A stretch of DNA of 64,000 nt from Ga0077555 sp964500805. GTDB lineage: Bacteria; Pseudomonadota; Alphaproteobacteria; Rhizobiales; Hyphomicrobiaceae. The DNA lies in NCBI GenBank assembly GCA_964500805.1, contig CAZCQH010000023.1:21811-85810 (forward strand), given 5' to 3'. A program made the translations under genes and the position numbers. Every line of letters starts with the position of its first letter. Positions within the stretch are counted from its first letter, which is position 1. Shown here in pieces: positions 7,091-16,847 of the stretch. The notes below the pieces were generated by a model that saw nothing but the letters and a program-made list of their open reading frames with translations, was not told the origin of the DNA and made no database searches.

Positions 7091-10000
7091 CTACCCGGCA
7101 CTGTCACTCGTCATCACATCGAAATCCCCGGCGAGCACCTGGGCGAGCTTGCCGGTGCGCCAGCTACCGTCGGCATTGCGTACGAGCGGTGCCGGTCCGC
7201 GGCGATAGCGGCGCACCACCGTGCTAATCCGCGGCACCTTGGTGAAGCCCGCCGCCAGTTCGGTCCGCAGCTGCGCCTTGGATTGTGCGCCGGCCGGCGA
7301 GGGCACGACCAGCACACGCGCCGCGATCCGGCTCGCGCCATTGGCCGCCTCTGCAAGCTCTTCGACGTGGAGCCCTACCTCCCGCACGAGCGTTCGATGA
7401 GCCCCGAATCCGCCAATCACCAACAACGGCAGCTCACCACTCCCGATGGGTTCGAGCTCGGTCAGCTGCATGTTCCGCTTGCGGCACCAATGGCGGTACA
7501 TGTCGAGCACCTCGCGCTGCCATCGCGCGGCCTGCCGCCGTTCACCGCTGTGAGTCTCGAGCGCACCCTCGACCCTAACCGCAACTTCCGCAGGCGCCGC
7601 TTCGCCCAGATCGCGGAGCCCCTCGTTGACCAGCATCAACTGCATGGCGAGCCTTGACATCACCTCCCGTGCAGAAACCCCGGATTGATTGCGTCCGCGG
7701 GCTAACCGACCCTGCAGCGAGGCAGCCGTATCCGCCGCAACCGCGAGGCGGTCCATCAGCTCGTAGCGCGACAGTGTTTCGAACCGGTCAGCCCGCGACC
7801 AGAAGCCGGACTCGTTGATCGTAGCGGAGAGGCTGGCTTTCTCCGCCTCCCAGTCTGGCGCGGCGACGCGGGCGGCAATGCTCTCCTGTGCGGCTGCAAG
7901 CGCATCGATCTCGGCGGCGACCCCTCTCGGCATGAGCATAATCGACTGCAGGGATGGTTGCTCCACCGCACCATTGACCGTCCGAGCTGCTGGACTACTT
8001 GCCCCTGCCGGCGGCGGCACGTAGGCCTCACCGTCCCCATCCGGATCGACGAACTCCGCTTGAATGCCCTCCCCGTCACTCTTCATGAACACGAACTGCT
8101 CACCCTCGGGCGCCCGCCGCTCGACAATCGCGGCAGCCAACGGCGCCACTACGTACTGGTCGATTGCGCGCTTCAAAGGTCGCGCACCCATGTCCGGCGA
8201 GAAGCCCTTCTCCAGCAGAAACTCCAGCGCGGACGCCTCCCACTCCACCGCCCAGCCGCGATCTTTGAGGCCACGCCGACTATAAAGCCGGTCGAGCTCT
8301 TTCCTGAGAATGCCGCGCATCAGCTCACGCGTCAGCGGCTGGAATACGATCACTTTGTCGAGCCGGTTCTGGAACTCCGGCCGGAAGGTCTGTCCGACGG
8401 CGCGCAGCACCTGGTCGTTGGTGTAGACGTTGCGACCGGGTGCGAAACCCAATCCCGACGATTGATGGCTGGTCGCGCCGAGATTCGTCGTCAGGATGAT
8501 CAGGCTGTGGCGGAAGTCGGCCGTCTGACCGTTGCTGTCAGTGAGGCGACCCTCGTCGAAGATCTGCAGGCACAGGTCCCAGATCAACGGGTTCGACTTC
8601 TCGAACTCGTCAAGCAGAATGAGCGAGAACGGTTGCTTCCGAATACGGTTGATCAGCGTGTCGGAGTCCGGCGGCACTGCCGGCCCGCCGATGATCTTCA
8701 CGGTGGAATCGGGCGCCTGATACTCGCTCATGTCGAGCCGCACCATGCGGTCGACGGAGCCGAAGAGGTACTCCGCAATCGCCTTTGCAAGCTCGGTCTT
8801 TCCCGTGCCGGTCGGCCCCGCAAAGAGGAACACCCCGAACGGCTTTATCGGATCGTTGAGGCCCGACTTCAGCATCGCGATGCGCTCGACGATGCTTTGC
8901 ACCGCCTCCGGCTGGCCGATCACGCGCGCCGAGAAGAACTTGGTGATCTCGGCAAGGTCGATGCGCTCGCTGCCATCGAGGATCGAGCGCGGCAGGCCGG
9001 TGAGCTGGGCAAGCGTATCGAGCACGTCGCGCCCGGTGAGACGCCGCCCGCTGGCCTGCTCGACCCTGAGCACCGAGACACGCATCAGCGACAGCGCTGA
9101 CCCCGGCAGCCCCGAGGCAGAAAGATAGTGCCCCGCCGCATCGATCGCCGTCTCGGCGAACGACGGCTCGATTGTGAGCTTGAACTCCGCAGCGAGCGCC
9201 TTCGCGAGCCCGGCAGCCAGCGGCTTGGTCTCCTCCGCGTCCAGCGGCTCCAGCCGCACCACCTCGAACGCGCGCCGCATTGCAGGCCTCATCTGCATCA
9301 GCCGTGCTGCTTGCGCCGGAGTCGCCTCGCCCCAGAGCACCAGCCGCCCCGATGCCACTGCCGGCATGAGCTGATCGAGGATGGTGGCACTCTGAGCCTG
9401 ATGCGTGCCGCTCAGCGCCATGCCAAGAATATCGGGCACGTACCAGATGATCTTGCGATTGGAGGCGAGCTCTTGCGTTGCCTGCCGGACACGCTGCTCA
9501 AGCTGGCCTATGTACTGCTGGCCCGCCTGCAGGTCGGCGGCTCCCGCCTCGAACACACGCCAGTTGTTTTGCCTGATGCGTTGGCTCAACAGCTTCAGGA
9601 ACGAGGTCTTGCCCGAAAGCGGATCACCGGTCACCAGCAGCGACCGGATCGGTAAGCGGCCAAGCGCAGTCTGCGCGGCGGACAGCCCCTCGTTCCAGGC
9701 GGGCACGTCGAGCGGCTTGTCCGCACCCGTCGCCTGAGTCCAGAAGCGGCCGATTGCATCGAGGAACGACTTATTGTCCTCGGCCGTCGACTGGAATTGA
9801 AGCGACGTGTCGCCGCTCCCAGCATCTGCCGGCAGCAACTCCATCAGCCGCCGCGCAAAGGGGCGATCAAGTCGTCGCAGGAACTCGCGTACCGTGCCAT
9901 GAATGGCGAAGTTCTGCGCAAGTTGGCTCCCGAGCTCGGGCGTCGCGTCTCGGCCTACGAGCGCATCGAAGTACGAAGCGAAGGCATCTCGCACCATTAG

Positions 10001-10690
10001 ATTGTCGATCCACCAGCTCTCAATGCTCTGCAGCGGCGCCCCGGCAGCAACCGATCCTCCCTGTTTGCCGAGGTAGTCGAGCGCATAGGTCAGTTGCCAA
10101 ATGCCAAAGGCGCTCGCAGTTTCGGCGACTGGCTGCGCCAGCTCACCGCCATCGGGACGCTGCTCGAGCGCCTTGATCGCCGCGCAGCCATGAGGCCAAG
10201 AGTTTCCGATGATGTAGCGACGCACCTCCTCGATCGGCACGCCCGGATCAGCAAAGATGCGCACCATTTCCTCGAACGAAGGCTCGCCAGAGAGCTCTCG
10301 CGGATGCGCAATATTTTCAGTAAGCGCCTGCATGCCATTGCACAGCCGCCTGAGTCGCATCGCCCGCGTATCTTCGCCTTGCGAGGTTGCCCAATTCGAC
10401 GCAGCGCCCATCGCCGCGACACGCCCGAGCCATTCGCGAAGCACCCCCAGCATCGATTGCTGCCCCGTGCGCGGCTGCAACCCGAGCCCAGAGGCCAACG
10501 CCAGACCCGCTACTAGCCCCGTCAACAACCAGAGAACCGACCACACGCCGAGCCTGCTTTCGCGCCAATTGCGCGCCGCCAGATCTTGTCCGGCGGCACC
10601 CACCCCAAGTGATGCCTTGCTCCCTCGCACTCGCAGACCGAGAGACGTCAAGGACTTTATCTGCCATGGCCAATGTGGCCCTGCTGACAA
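7091..10690 (-). CDS. membrane-anchored ClpA/ClpB-like AAA+ ATPase with C-terminal release-factor-like (PCRF) region
   Basis: This is a very long protein of about 1199 residues. One hydrophobic helix lies at about 49-71, followed by roughly 250 residues of unassigned sequence. A first AAA module has a Walker A-like GDPLSGKTS (355-363), but its Walker B position reads KIIWYVPDI (413-421), without the usual DE pair. The second AAA module is complete: GPTGTGKTE (625-633), LILLDEFEKS (690-699), TTN sensor 1 (734-736), RPEFQNRLD arginine-finger region (770-778) and GARPLKRA sensor 2 (835-842). After a Pro-rich linker, residues 920-1135 resemble class-1 release factors: ESGFWSRADR, VLDMYRHWCRKR, IGGFGAHRT and VREVGLH fall where RF2 has its FW, MYLRW, SG-Y-AYGWL and TETGVHRL segments. 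No GGQ is present. The apparent start is TTG 10690; GTGs at 10630 or 10603 are alternatives. It is divergent from the Bug gene. Function is not known; ATP-driven unfolding at the membrane is inferred. Confidence 0.85.
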   Translation of the reverse strand: MSAGPHWPWQIKSLTSLGLRVRGSKASLGVGAAGQDLAARNWRESRLGVWSVLWLLTGLVAGLALASGLGLQPRTGQQSMLGVLREWLGRVAAMGAASNWATSQGEDTRAMRLRRLCNGMQALTENIAHPRELSGEPSFEEMVRIFADPGVPIEEVRRYIIGNSWPHGCAAIKALEQRPDGGELAQPVAETASAFGIWQLTYALDYLGKQGGSVAAGAPLQSIESWWIDNLMVRDAFASYFDALVGRDATPELGSQLAQNFAIHGTVREFLRRLDRPFARRLMELLPADAGSGDTSLQFQSTAEDNKSFLDAIGRFWTQATGADKPLDVPAWNEGLSAAQTALGRLPIRSLLVTGDPLSGKTSFLKLLSQRIRQNNWRVFEAGAADLQAGQQYIGQLEQRVRQATQELASNRKIIWYVPDILGMALSGTHQAQSATILDQLMPAVASGRLVLWGEATPAQAARLMQMRPAMRRAFEVVRLEPLDAEETKPLAAGLAKALAAEFKLTIEPSFAETAIDAAGHYLSASGLPGSALSLMRVSVLRVEQASGRRLTGRDVLDTLAQLTGLPRSILDGSERIDLAEITKFFSARVIGQPEAVQSIVERIAMLKSGLNDPIKPFGVFLFAGPTGTGKTELAKAIAEYLFGSVDRMVRLDMSEYQAPDSTVKIIGGPAVPPDSDTLINRIRKQPFSLILLDEFEKSNPLIWDLCLQIFDEGRLTDSNGQTADFRHSLIILTTNLGATSHQSSGLGFAPGRNVYTNDQVLRAVGQTFRPEFQNRLDKVIVFQPLTRELMRGILRKELDRLYSRRGLKDRGWAVEWEASALEFLLEKGFSPDMGARPLKRAIDQYVVAPLAAAIVERRAPEGEQFVFMKSDGEGIQAEFVDPDGDGEAYVPPPAGASSPAARTVNGAVEQPSLQSIMLMPRGVAAEIDALAAAQESIAARVAAPDWEAEKASLSATINESGFWSRADRFETLSRYELMDRLAVAADTAASLQGRLARGRNQSGVSAREVMSRLAMQLMLVNEGLRDLGEAAPAEVAVRVEGALETHSGERRQAARWQREVLDMYRHWCRKRNMQLTELEPIGSGELPLLVIGGFGAHRTLVREVGLHVEELAEAANGASRIAARVLVVPSPAGAQSKAQLRTELAAGFTKVPRISTVVRRYRRGPAPLVRNADGSWRTGKLAQVLAGDFDVMTSDSAG

Positions 10691-10773
10691 ACAGGTGCCA
10701 CGCCGCTACTCTCTCGCGCAACAGTAACGCGAGCCAGCGCCAAACGCTGGCCCCACCAACCAGGGAGGATACT

Positions 10774-11745
10774 ATGCGCTTGCGCGCCTTTGCGCTGGCT
10801 GCCGCTGCGGCTGCATCGATTGCGTTGACCACTCCAGGCCGCGCACAGACCGATTTTCCGTCGAAGCCCGTGACGCTGATCGTGCCTTTTGCCGCGGGCG
10901 TGTCGGCCGATCTGCTCTTCCGCGGTCTCGCCGAGCTTGCGCAGAAGCACCTCGGCCAACCGATCATCGTCGACAACAAGCCCGGCGGCAGCTCGACGCT
11001 GGGCATCGCGCAGATGGCCGCCTCCGCCAAGCCGGATGGCTATACCATCGCTCAAATCGCGATCCCCGCCTACCGTGTGCCGGTGATGCAGAAGGCGACC
11101 TACGATCCGGTGAAGGACTTCACCTATATCATCCTGATCGGCGGCTATACGCTCGGGACGGTGGTGAAGGCCGATGGCCCGTTCAAGAAGTGGCAGGACG
11201 TGATCGACTTCGCCAAGGCCAACCCCGGCAAGTTCACCTACACCACGATAGGGCCGGCAACGACCAACGGCATCGCTATGGAGCTGATGGCACGTCAGTC
11301 GGGCGTGCAGTTCACCCATGTTCCGGGCAAGGGCGGTGGCGAAGGTATTGCGGCCGTTCTCGGCAATCACGTGATGGCAATGACGGAAAGCCCCTCGTGG
11401 GCGCCGATGGTCGCCTCAGGTGAATTGCGGCTGCTGATGGTGCTCAATGGCGAACGCAGCAAAAAGTGGCCCGACGCGCCGAGCCTGAAGGAGCTGGGCT
11501 ACAAGTACGAGTTCGACTCGCCCTTCGGTCTTGTCGGACCGAAGGGCATGGACCCCGCCGTCGTGAAAAAACTGCACGACGCATTCAAGGCCGCCTACGA
11601 CGATCCGAAGGCGCCGGAGATCTACGCCAAGTTCGATTTCGTGCGCCGCTACATGAATACGGCGGACTATCAGGCGTTCGTGCCGAAGCTGGCCGCCGAT
11701 GAAAAAGCGGCGCTGGAGCAGCTGGGGCTCGCGAAGAAGGATTGA
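10774..11745 (+). CDS. tripartite tricarboxylate transporter (Bug family) solute-binding protein
   Basis: This 323-residue periplasmic protein has a signal peptide ending near TPGRAQ (about residue 24). The mature sequence opens with the family motif YPSKPVTLIVPF-like FPSKPVTLIVPF, then VDNKPGGSSTLG and PDGYT, all diagnostic of Bug/TctC receptors. These bind small carboxylates or related solutes for TctAB-type carriers. No TctA/TctB genes are adjacent, so it is an orphan receptor, which is common in this family. The ATG at 10774 follows GGAGG with good spacing; the longer frame from 10387 lies over the divergent AAA+ gene and is rejected. Confidence 0.92.
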   Translation: MRLRAFALAAAAAASIALTTPGRAQTDFPSKPVTLIVPFAAGVSADLLFRGLAELAQKHLGQPIIVDNKPGGSSTLGIAQMAASAKPDGYTIAQIAIPAYRVPVMQKATYDPVKDFTYIILIGGYTLGTVVKADGPFKKWQDVIDFAKANPGKFTYTTIGPATTNGIAMELMARQSGVQFTHVPGKGGGEGIAAVLGNHVMAMTESPSWAPMVASGELRLLMVLNGERSKKWPDAPSLKELGYKYEFDSPFGLVGPKGMDPAVVKKLHDAFKAAYDDPKAPEIYAKFDFVRRYMNTADYQAFVPKLAADEKAALEQLGLAKKD

Positions 11746-11817
11746 TCGGGACTGCAATTGCTCAGATCATCGCGCGGCGCGGCGTTGCCCGCGCCGCACT
11801 CGTTTCGGGAGACGGCC

Positions 11818-12909
11818 ATGCCGAAGAAGACGGTGCTGGTGGCGGGCGCCTCGGGCCTCGTCGGCTACGCGGCGATGAAGCACTTCTCGCGTACGCCTGA
11901 CTGCGATGTGATCGCCATCTCGCGTCGCCATCCAGGAGAGACATTCGGCGCCCGCTTCGTTCCGGTCGACCTGATGGACCGGCGGCAGAGCGCGGAAGCC
12001 GCGTCGTCGTTCCCCGACGTCACGCATGTCATCTACGCCGCGCTTTACGAGCGCCCCGGCCTTGTCGAAGGTTGGCGCGAGGCCGAGCAGATCCGCATCA
12101 ACGACGAGATGCTGCGCAATCTTCTTGAGCCGCTGGCTGCAACCTCGCCAACTCTCACTCATGTCTCGCTGCTCCAGGGCACCAAAGCCTACGGTGTCCA
12201 CGCTCGCCCCATGGCCTATCCCGCCCGCGAAGGCCGCTCGGAAGCCCGTGACGTCCCCAATTTCTATTGGAACCAGGAGGACTATCTGCGCGCGAAGCAG
12301 CGGGGCTCCTCGTGGGGATTCTCTATCTTCCGCCCCGTGCTGATCATCGGCTACTCGCAAGGCAGCGCCATGAATCTTATCCCGGCGCTCGGCGTCTACG
12401 CGGCGATGATGAAGGAGCGCGGTGAGCCTCTCTATTACCCCGGCGGTCCCGGCCGTGTCTCTCAGGCCATCGACGCCGATCTCCTGGCCCGCGTCATGGC
12501 CTGGGCTGGCGAGGCGCCGGCAGCGCGCAACGAGACCTTCAACGTTGCGAACGGCGACGTGTTCTCATGGCCGAATGTGTGGCCGGCCATCGCCGACGCC
12601 TTCGGCATGAAATCCGGCGAACCGCGCACTTGCTTCATGCAGCGCGAGATTTTGCCTCGCGAGGCCGATTGGGCACGCATCCGGGAGAAGCACCGGCTGT
12701 CATCGCCGGATCTGAAGTCGTTCGTCGGCTTGTCCTTCGAGTATGCCGACTACCAAATGGGAACCGGCCGCACCGAGCCGGCGCCGCCCTCGTTCTCCTC
12801 GACCATCAAGCTGATGCAGGCCGGCTTCCACGAGGTGATCGACACGGAAGTGATGTTCCGCACCGCTATCCGTGAATTCCAGGAGCGCCATTTGCTGCCG
12901 GCGCCCTGA
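11818..12909 (+). CDS. PRISE-type (iridoid synthase/progesterone 5-beta-reductase-like) SDR reductase
   Basis: This 363-residue extended SDR has the NADPH-binding motif GASGLVG (residues 10-16). It carries the PRISE hallmarks LLQGTKAYG in place of the usual SDR Ser region, and NFYWNQEDYL containing the catalytic Tyr region. Family members reduce activated C=C bonds of enones using NADPH; plant relatives make cardenolides and iridoids, while bacterial substrates are mostly unknown. A CGGGAG ribosome-binding site precedes ATG 11818. It lies 72 bp after the Bug gene in the same direction and converges on the amidase gene. Confidence 0.85.
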   Translation: MPKKTVLVAGASGLVGYAAMKHFSRTPDCDVIAISRRHPGETFGARFVPVDLMDRRQSAEAASSFPDVTHVIYAALYERPGLVEGWREAEQIRINDEMLRNLLEPLAATSPTLTHVSLLQGTKAYGVHARPMAYPAREGRSEARDVPNFYWNQEDYLRAKQRGSSWGFSIFRPVLIIGYSQGSAMNLIPALGVYAAMMKERGEPLYYPGGPGRVSQAIDADLLARVMAWAGEAPAARNETFNVANGDVFSWPNVWPAIADAFGMKSGEPRTCFMQREILPREADWARIREKHRLSSPDLKSFVGLSFEYADYQMGTGRTEPAPPSFSSTIKLMQAGFHEVIDTEVMFRTAIREFQERHLLPAP

Positions 12910-12910
12910 A

Positions 12911-14239
12911 CTACATCGGGAAACGCGCCACCTGGTTCGAGAAATAGTTCTCCACCGCCGTGGTGATCGAATCCGCGACCTTGCTCCGCCAGGAATCGGA
13001 GCGCAGCTTCGCCGCGTCCTCCTTGTTCGTGACATAGGCGAGTTCGATCAGCACTGACGGAACCTTGGCCGTCTTGAGCACGCGATAGGCAGCCTGGCGG
13101 TCGGGATTGTTCATCATGTTCGTGCTGGCGCCCATGTACTCGATCACCGAGCGCGAGAAGAGGCTGGTGCGTGTCTTGGTCGTCTGCACTTCCGTCTGCG
13201 CCAGATCGGCGAGAATGTCCTTCACCGCCGACTTGTCCTTGGAATCGGCGCTCGCCAGTGATTTGAGTTCGCGATCGGAAAGCACGTTCTGCGCCACCTC
13301 GCCTTTGGCCGAACGCTTGAGGTCATTGGCAACCGTCTCTCGCAGCGAGTAGATCGTGGCGCCGCGCGCCGACGAACCGGCATAGTCGGCATGAATGGCG
13401 ATGAAGAGCGCCGCCTTGTTCTGCTCCGCAAAATCCCGCCGCTCATCGAGATTGACGAAGCGGTCCGTGTCGCGCGTCATCAGGACCTTGTATCGTCCGG
13501 TTGCATTGAGCTTGTCGCGCAGCGAATGGGCGAATGCGAGCACCACATCCTTTTCCACCGTGCCGTGACGCTGGGCGCCACTGTCGTGACCACCATGTCC
13601 GGGATCGAGCACGATGACCGGCTTGAACGCCCGTGCCGCGCGAGCCTCAGGCCGCTCCGCTTGGCGTGGAATAGGCGGTTGCAGGCCGACCAGACCGACG
13701 TTGGCCATGCTCGCCGTTGCCGAGGCTGCAAGCAGCGGTTTCTTCGGCTGAGCCCTTGCCGTCGTCTCGGCAGGAACGATCTCGAGCACCAGTCGCGGAG
13801 CCGACTTGCCGTCTTTGGCAGGCTCCAACGTCGACTTTTCGACTATGACCGGCTCCGTGACATCAATGATGACCCGCATCTTGCCGGCCGACGCAAGACC
13901 ACCGCGGAAGCTCTTCACGAGTCCGATCGGTTGCTCGCCGGAAATAGCCGGTAGTTGCACCTTGACGTCGGGCAGATCGATGACCACCCGGTTCGGGCTC
14001 TGCAGCGAGAAGACTTGGAAGGTGGTCTGCTTTTCGAGACCGACAACAAAACGGGTACGCTGCCGGTCACCGTTGAGCGTTGTCGTCTGCTGAGCTTGAG
14101 CTGCGACGGCCTGAGGCGAGCCTTTGTCGATGGGCTGAGCCGCACCAGTGCTCGGCGCGCTCACCGTTCCCACAACACAAAACAATACGCCAGTGGCGAC
14201 GCGGCTAGCACCCGCGCGCGCCAAACTCCGAGAACTCAC
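12911..14239 (-). CDS. amiC: N-acetylmuramoyl-L-alanine amidase with AMIN domain
   Basis: This 442-residue exported enzyme has a signal region in the first 34 residues. An AMIN peptidoglycan/septum-targeting domain (about 55-165) contains VVIDLPDVKVQLP. A variable linker leads to an Amidase_3 catalytic domain (about 205-435). Zinc ligands are visible as VLDPGHGGHDSGA, a Glu in TVEKDVVL and His in FIAIHADYA; the catalytic Glu is in VLIELAYVTN. It cleaves the MurNAc-L-Ala bond in the periplasm for daughter-cell separation. The start is GTG 14239. It has the usual insertion after IHADYAGSSARGATIYSL that regulates access in AmiABC-type enzymes. Confidence 0.92.
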   Translation of the reverse strand: MSSRSLARAGASRVATGVLFCVVGTVSAPSTGAAQPIDKGSPQAVAAQAQQTTTLNGDRQRTRFVVGLEKQTTFQVFSLQSPNRVVIDLPDVKVQLPAISGEQPIGLVKSFRGGLASAGKMRVIIDVTEPVIVEKSTLEPAKDGKSAPRLVLEIVPAETTARAQPKKPLLAASATASMANVGLVGLQPPIPRQAERPEARAARAFKPVIVLDPGHGGHDSGAQRHGTVEKDVVLAFAHSLRDKLNATGRYKVLMTRDTDRFVNLDERRDFAEQNKAALFIAIHADYAGSSARGATIYSLRETVANDLKRSAKGEVAQNVLSDRELKSLASADSKDKSAVKDILADLAQTEVQTTKTRTSLFSRSVIEYMGASTNMMNNPDRQAAYRVLKTAKVPSVLIELAYVTNKEDAAKLRSDSWRSKVADSITTAVENYFSNQVARFPM

Positions 14240-14510
14240 GTCGACCCCCGTCTACGCAAACTGTCCGAAACTCGGGACGGCCCAGGTGTCACCCAGGAAA
14301 ATGGCAATTTCCGGGATTAACCATGTCGGCTTCAGTACATCCAATTGTTTAAATCCGGCTTAACCGGTGCCGGCGCGATTGCGCGACGCTTGTCCGAGCA
14401 TTGACCTGTAAGCTTATGATGCGTTTGCTTCTTTCTCACGGCGCTTGACGGCCAGAGCATTCCGAAACACGCGGAACTGGTCGCCTCGGGAACCGGCGAA
14501 CAAGAATTCC

Positions 14511-15236
14511 TCACGCCGCGAGCGCTCCCCAGATCAAGGCCAAGCCTGCAACCAGCATGAGCCCGTCCATCAGCGACCTGAATTGATGCGCCTCGAGCCG
14601 CTGGACGATGCCCTTTGCAAGCCAGGAGCCGATCATCATGGCAGCGCCGACGATGGCACCCTTGACGAATGTCTCCCACGGCAGCGCGCCGAACCGCTGG
14701 AACACGGCCGACTTCGCCGCATAGACCGACATCGAACCCAGCGCCTCGGTTGCGATGTAGGCACCCTTGTTGAGTCCGAACGCGAGAAAAAATGGGGTAT
14801 TGATCGGCCCCGTCGAGGCGACCATGCCGGTGATATAGCCGACGCCCGCGCCGGCCGCAGCGAGCCCCCAGAGCCCGATCGAGAAGTTCCGCGCCAGGAA
14901 CCAGCGGCGAACAGGGATCATCGCCAGCATGAAGACACCGATCAACGCCTCCACCAGACGCGCGTCGAGGGCGAGGAACGTGCGTGCCCCGAGCATCACC
15001 GCAGGCACTCCTGTCAGCGAGTAGACCGCTGCTGCCCGCCAATCGACCTCGCGCCACCACACCAGCACTCGCGCCAGGTTCCCGAGCAGTCCGGCGATGC
15101 CCATGATCGGCACCGCTTCTTTCGGGCCGAACCCGATGACCAGCGCCGGCAGCAGAATTGTAGATCCGCCGAATCCAACGACCCCGCCGATCGTTCCGGC
15201 GATCAGCCCAAGCCCGAGTATAACAAGCCAAAGCAT
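14511..15236 (-). CDS. TauE/SafE (TSUP) family membrane permease
   Basis: This 241-residue polytopic protein has about seven to eight helices and the duplicated TSUP pattern: GTIGGVVGFGGSTILLPAL near the N-terminus, and GVGYITGMVASTGPI at the start of the second half. Family members export sulfite, sulfoacetate or other sulfur-containing organic anions, or act as permeases of unknown direction. The substrate is not evident. The 271-bp gap to the amidase gene (14240-14510) holds nothing recognised. It is divergent from the DUF1800 gene. Confidence 0.87.
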   Translation of the reverse strand: MLWLVILGLGLIAGTIGGVVGFGGSTILLPALVIGFGPKEAVPIMGIAGLLGNLARVLVWWREVDWRAAAVYSLTGVPAVMLGARTFLALDARLVEALIGVFMLAMIPVRRWFLARNFSIGLWGLAAAGAGVGYITGMVASTGPINTPFFLAFGLNKGAYIATEALGSMSVYAAKSAVFQRFGALPWETFVKGAIVGAAMMIGSWLAKGIVQRLEAHQFRSLMDGLMLVAGLALIWGALAA

Positions 15237-15375
15237 TCCAGATCGGCTCCCTTGCCCCGCTCAGGTCACGTTAGCGGGTGAAGAGAGCTTTTGCTCGCTT
15301 CCTAGTGGCTCAGCGACGGATCGGACGCGCCGTTCGCGTTCACAGGACTTCGACTCGTCAACGACCGGGGCAGTC

Positions 15376-16812
15376 ATGTCAGCTCGAGATGCAGTGATCG
15401 CGCTTCGCCGTTTCGGCCTTGGCGCGCGCCCCGGCGATATCGAGCGAATCAAGGGTGATGCTCGCGGCTATCTCGCCAGCCAGCTCGGCAATCCGAAGGT
15501 CGCCCTGCTCAGCGATCCCGACCTCGAGGCCAGTCACTCCGTCTTCTCCCAGTCGCAGCGCCTGCAGAAGGAGCAAAAGGCCCTTCGCGAGTCCCAGAAG
15601 CTCGAGAGCGCTCCGTCCGCATCGGCGGGCAGTGAGCCGGGCCCGGCACGGCAGCCGCCAATGCCGATGCCGCCCGGCAAGCCAATGCCGCAACTGAAGC
15701 CCGGCGCCATCCGCCGCGAGGCGTTTCTCGACGAGGTCTCCGCGCGCATCGATCGCGCCATCGCGACCGAGACGCCGTTCCTCGAGCGCCTCGTTTATTT
15801 CTGGTCCAACCACTTCTGCGTCTCGGTGACCAAAGGCCCGGTGCGCGGCCTCGCCGGTGCCTATGAGCGCGAGGTTATCCGGCCGCATATCCTTGGCCGT
15901 TTCTCTGACATGCTGCTCGCCTCCGCAAAGCATCCCGCGATGCTCATCTACCTCGATAACCACATTTCCATCGGCCCCAACAGCCAGGCGGGCAAGAACC
16001 GCGGCCGCGGCCTTAACGAAAACCTCGCCCGCGAGATCCTCGAGCTGCACACGCTCGGCGTCGATGGTGGCTACACGCAGGGAGACGTGACCAACTTGGC
16101 GCGTATCTTGACCGGTTGGACCGTTGGCAATGTCGACCAGCCCAACGCCACGCCCGGAAAGTTCTTCTTCGCACCACCGCGCCACGAGCCGGGTGCCTGG
16201 AGCGTGCTCGGCAAGCGCTACGAGGACAAGGGCCTCGCCTCGGGCGAGGATATGCTCTCCGGCCTCGCGCGGCATCCCTCGACCGCGAAGCACGTCGCGC
16301 GCAAGCTGACGCGCCACTTCCTTGCCGACGACGCGCCCCAGGGCTTGATCGACCGCCTCGCGTCGACCTTCATGAAAACCGGCGGCGATCTCGCGGCAGT
16401 GACGAAAGCCCTGATCGCCTCTCCCGAGGTGTGGGACCCGCGACCGCGCAAGATTGCGCCGCCCTTCGACTTCTCCGTATCCCTCGTCCGAGGCTTCGGC
16501 GTCCGCCCGAAAGCCGCGGAGATCGCGCGTATTGCCGCTGCACTCGGCCAGCCCACCTGGGCTGTGCCTTCGCCCAAGGGATGGCCCGACGACGACCATG
16601 CCTGGATGGGCCCTTCCGCCATTCGCGAGCGCCTGCGCATCGCCGAGTTCATGACGCGCGAGGTGGACAAGAGTTTGGACCCGCGCAACGTCGCCGAAGT
16701 GCTGTTCGGTGACGCGCTTAGCGACGAAACGCGGCAGGCCGTCTCCCGCGCGGAGTCGCGTGATCAGGGCATCGAGCTGCTCGTCATGGCGCCCGAGTTC
16801 CTGCGACGCTGA
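15376..16812 (+). CDS. DUF1800 family protein
   Basis: This 478-residue member of DUF1800 has the conserved RLVYFWSNHFCVS motif (about residues 140-152), then ENLAREILELHTLGVDGGYTQ and a C-terminal RPRKIAPP-to-WPDDDHAW region. Function is unknown, but DUF1800 genes almost always precede a DUF1501 gene, as here. A Ser/Pro/Met-rich insert (residues 77-110, including PPMPMPPGKPMPQ) separates the N-terminal helix from the core. No signal peptide is visible. The start ATG 15376 fits the family start RDAVIALRRFGLG; longer upstream reading lies in the divergent promoter region. Its DUF1501 partner begins 35 bp downstream. Confidence 0.9.
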   Translation: MSARDAVIALRRFGLGARPGDIERIKGDARGYLASQLGNPKVALLSDPDLEASHSVFSQSQRLQKEQKALRESQKLESAPSASAGSEPGPARQPPMPMPPGKPMPQLKPGAIRREAFLDEVSARIDRAIATETPFLERLVYFWSNHFCVSVTKGPVRGLAGAYEREVIRPHILGRFSDMLLASAKHPAMLIYLDNHISIGPNSQAGKNRGRGLNENLAREILELHTLGVDGGYTQGDVTNLARILTGWTVGNVDQPNATPGKFFFAPPRHEPGAWSVLGKRYEDKGLASGEDMLSGLARHPSTAKHVARKLTRHFLADDAPQGLIDRLASTFMKTGGDLAAVTKALIASPEVWDPRPRKIAPPFDFSVSLVRGFGVRPKAAEIARIAAALGQPTWAVPSPKGWPDDDHAWMGPSAIRERLRIAEFMTREVDKSLDPRNVAEVLFGDALSDETRQAVSRAESRDQGIELLVMAPEFLRR

Positions 16813-16847
16813 CTGTCGCCTATGGATCGACCGAGAAGGAGAAGATC

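Noticed and set aside
10317..11030. Minus-strand frame starting MADKVLDVSRSASARE just inside the AAA+ gene's start
   Set aside because: It begins with an ATG but drifts into Arg/Ser-rich shadow sequence; the AAA+ frame itself holds the transmembrane helix. Kept in mind only as a sign that the AAA+ start is uncertain.
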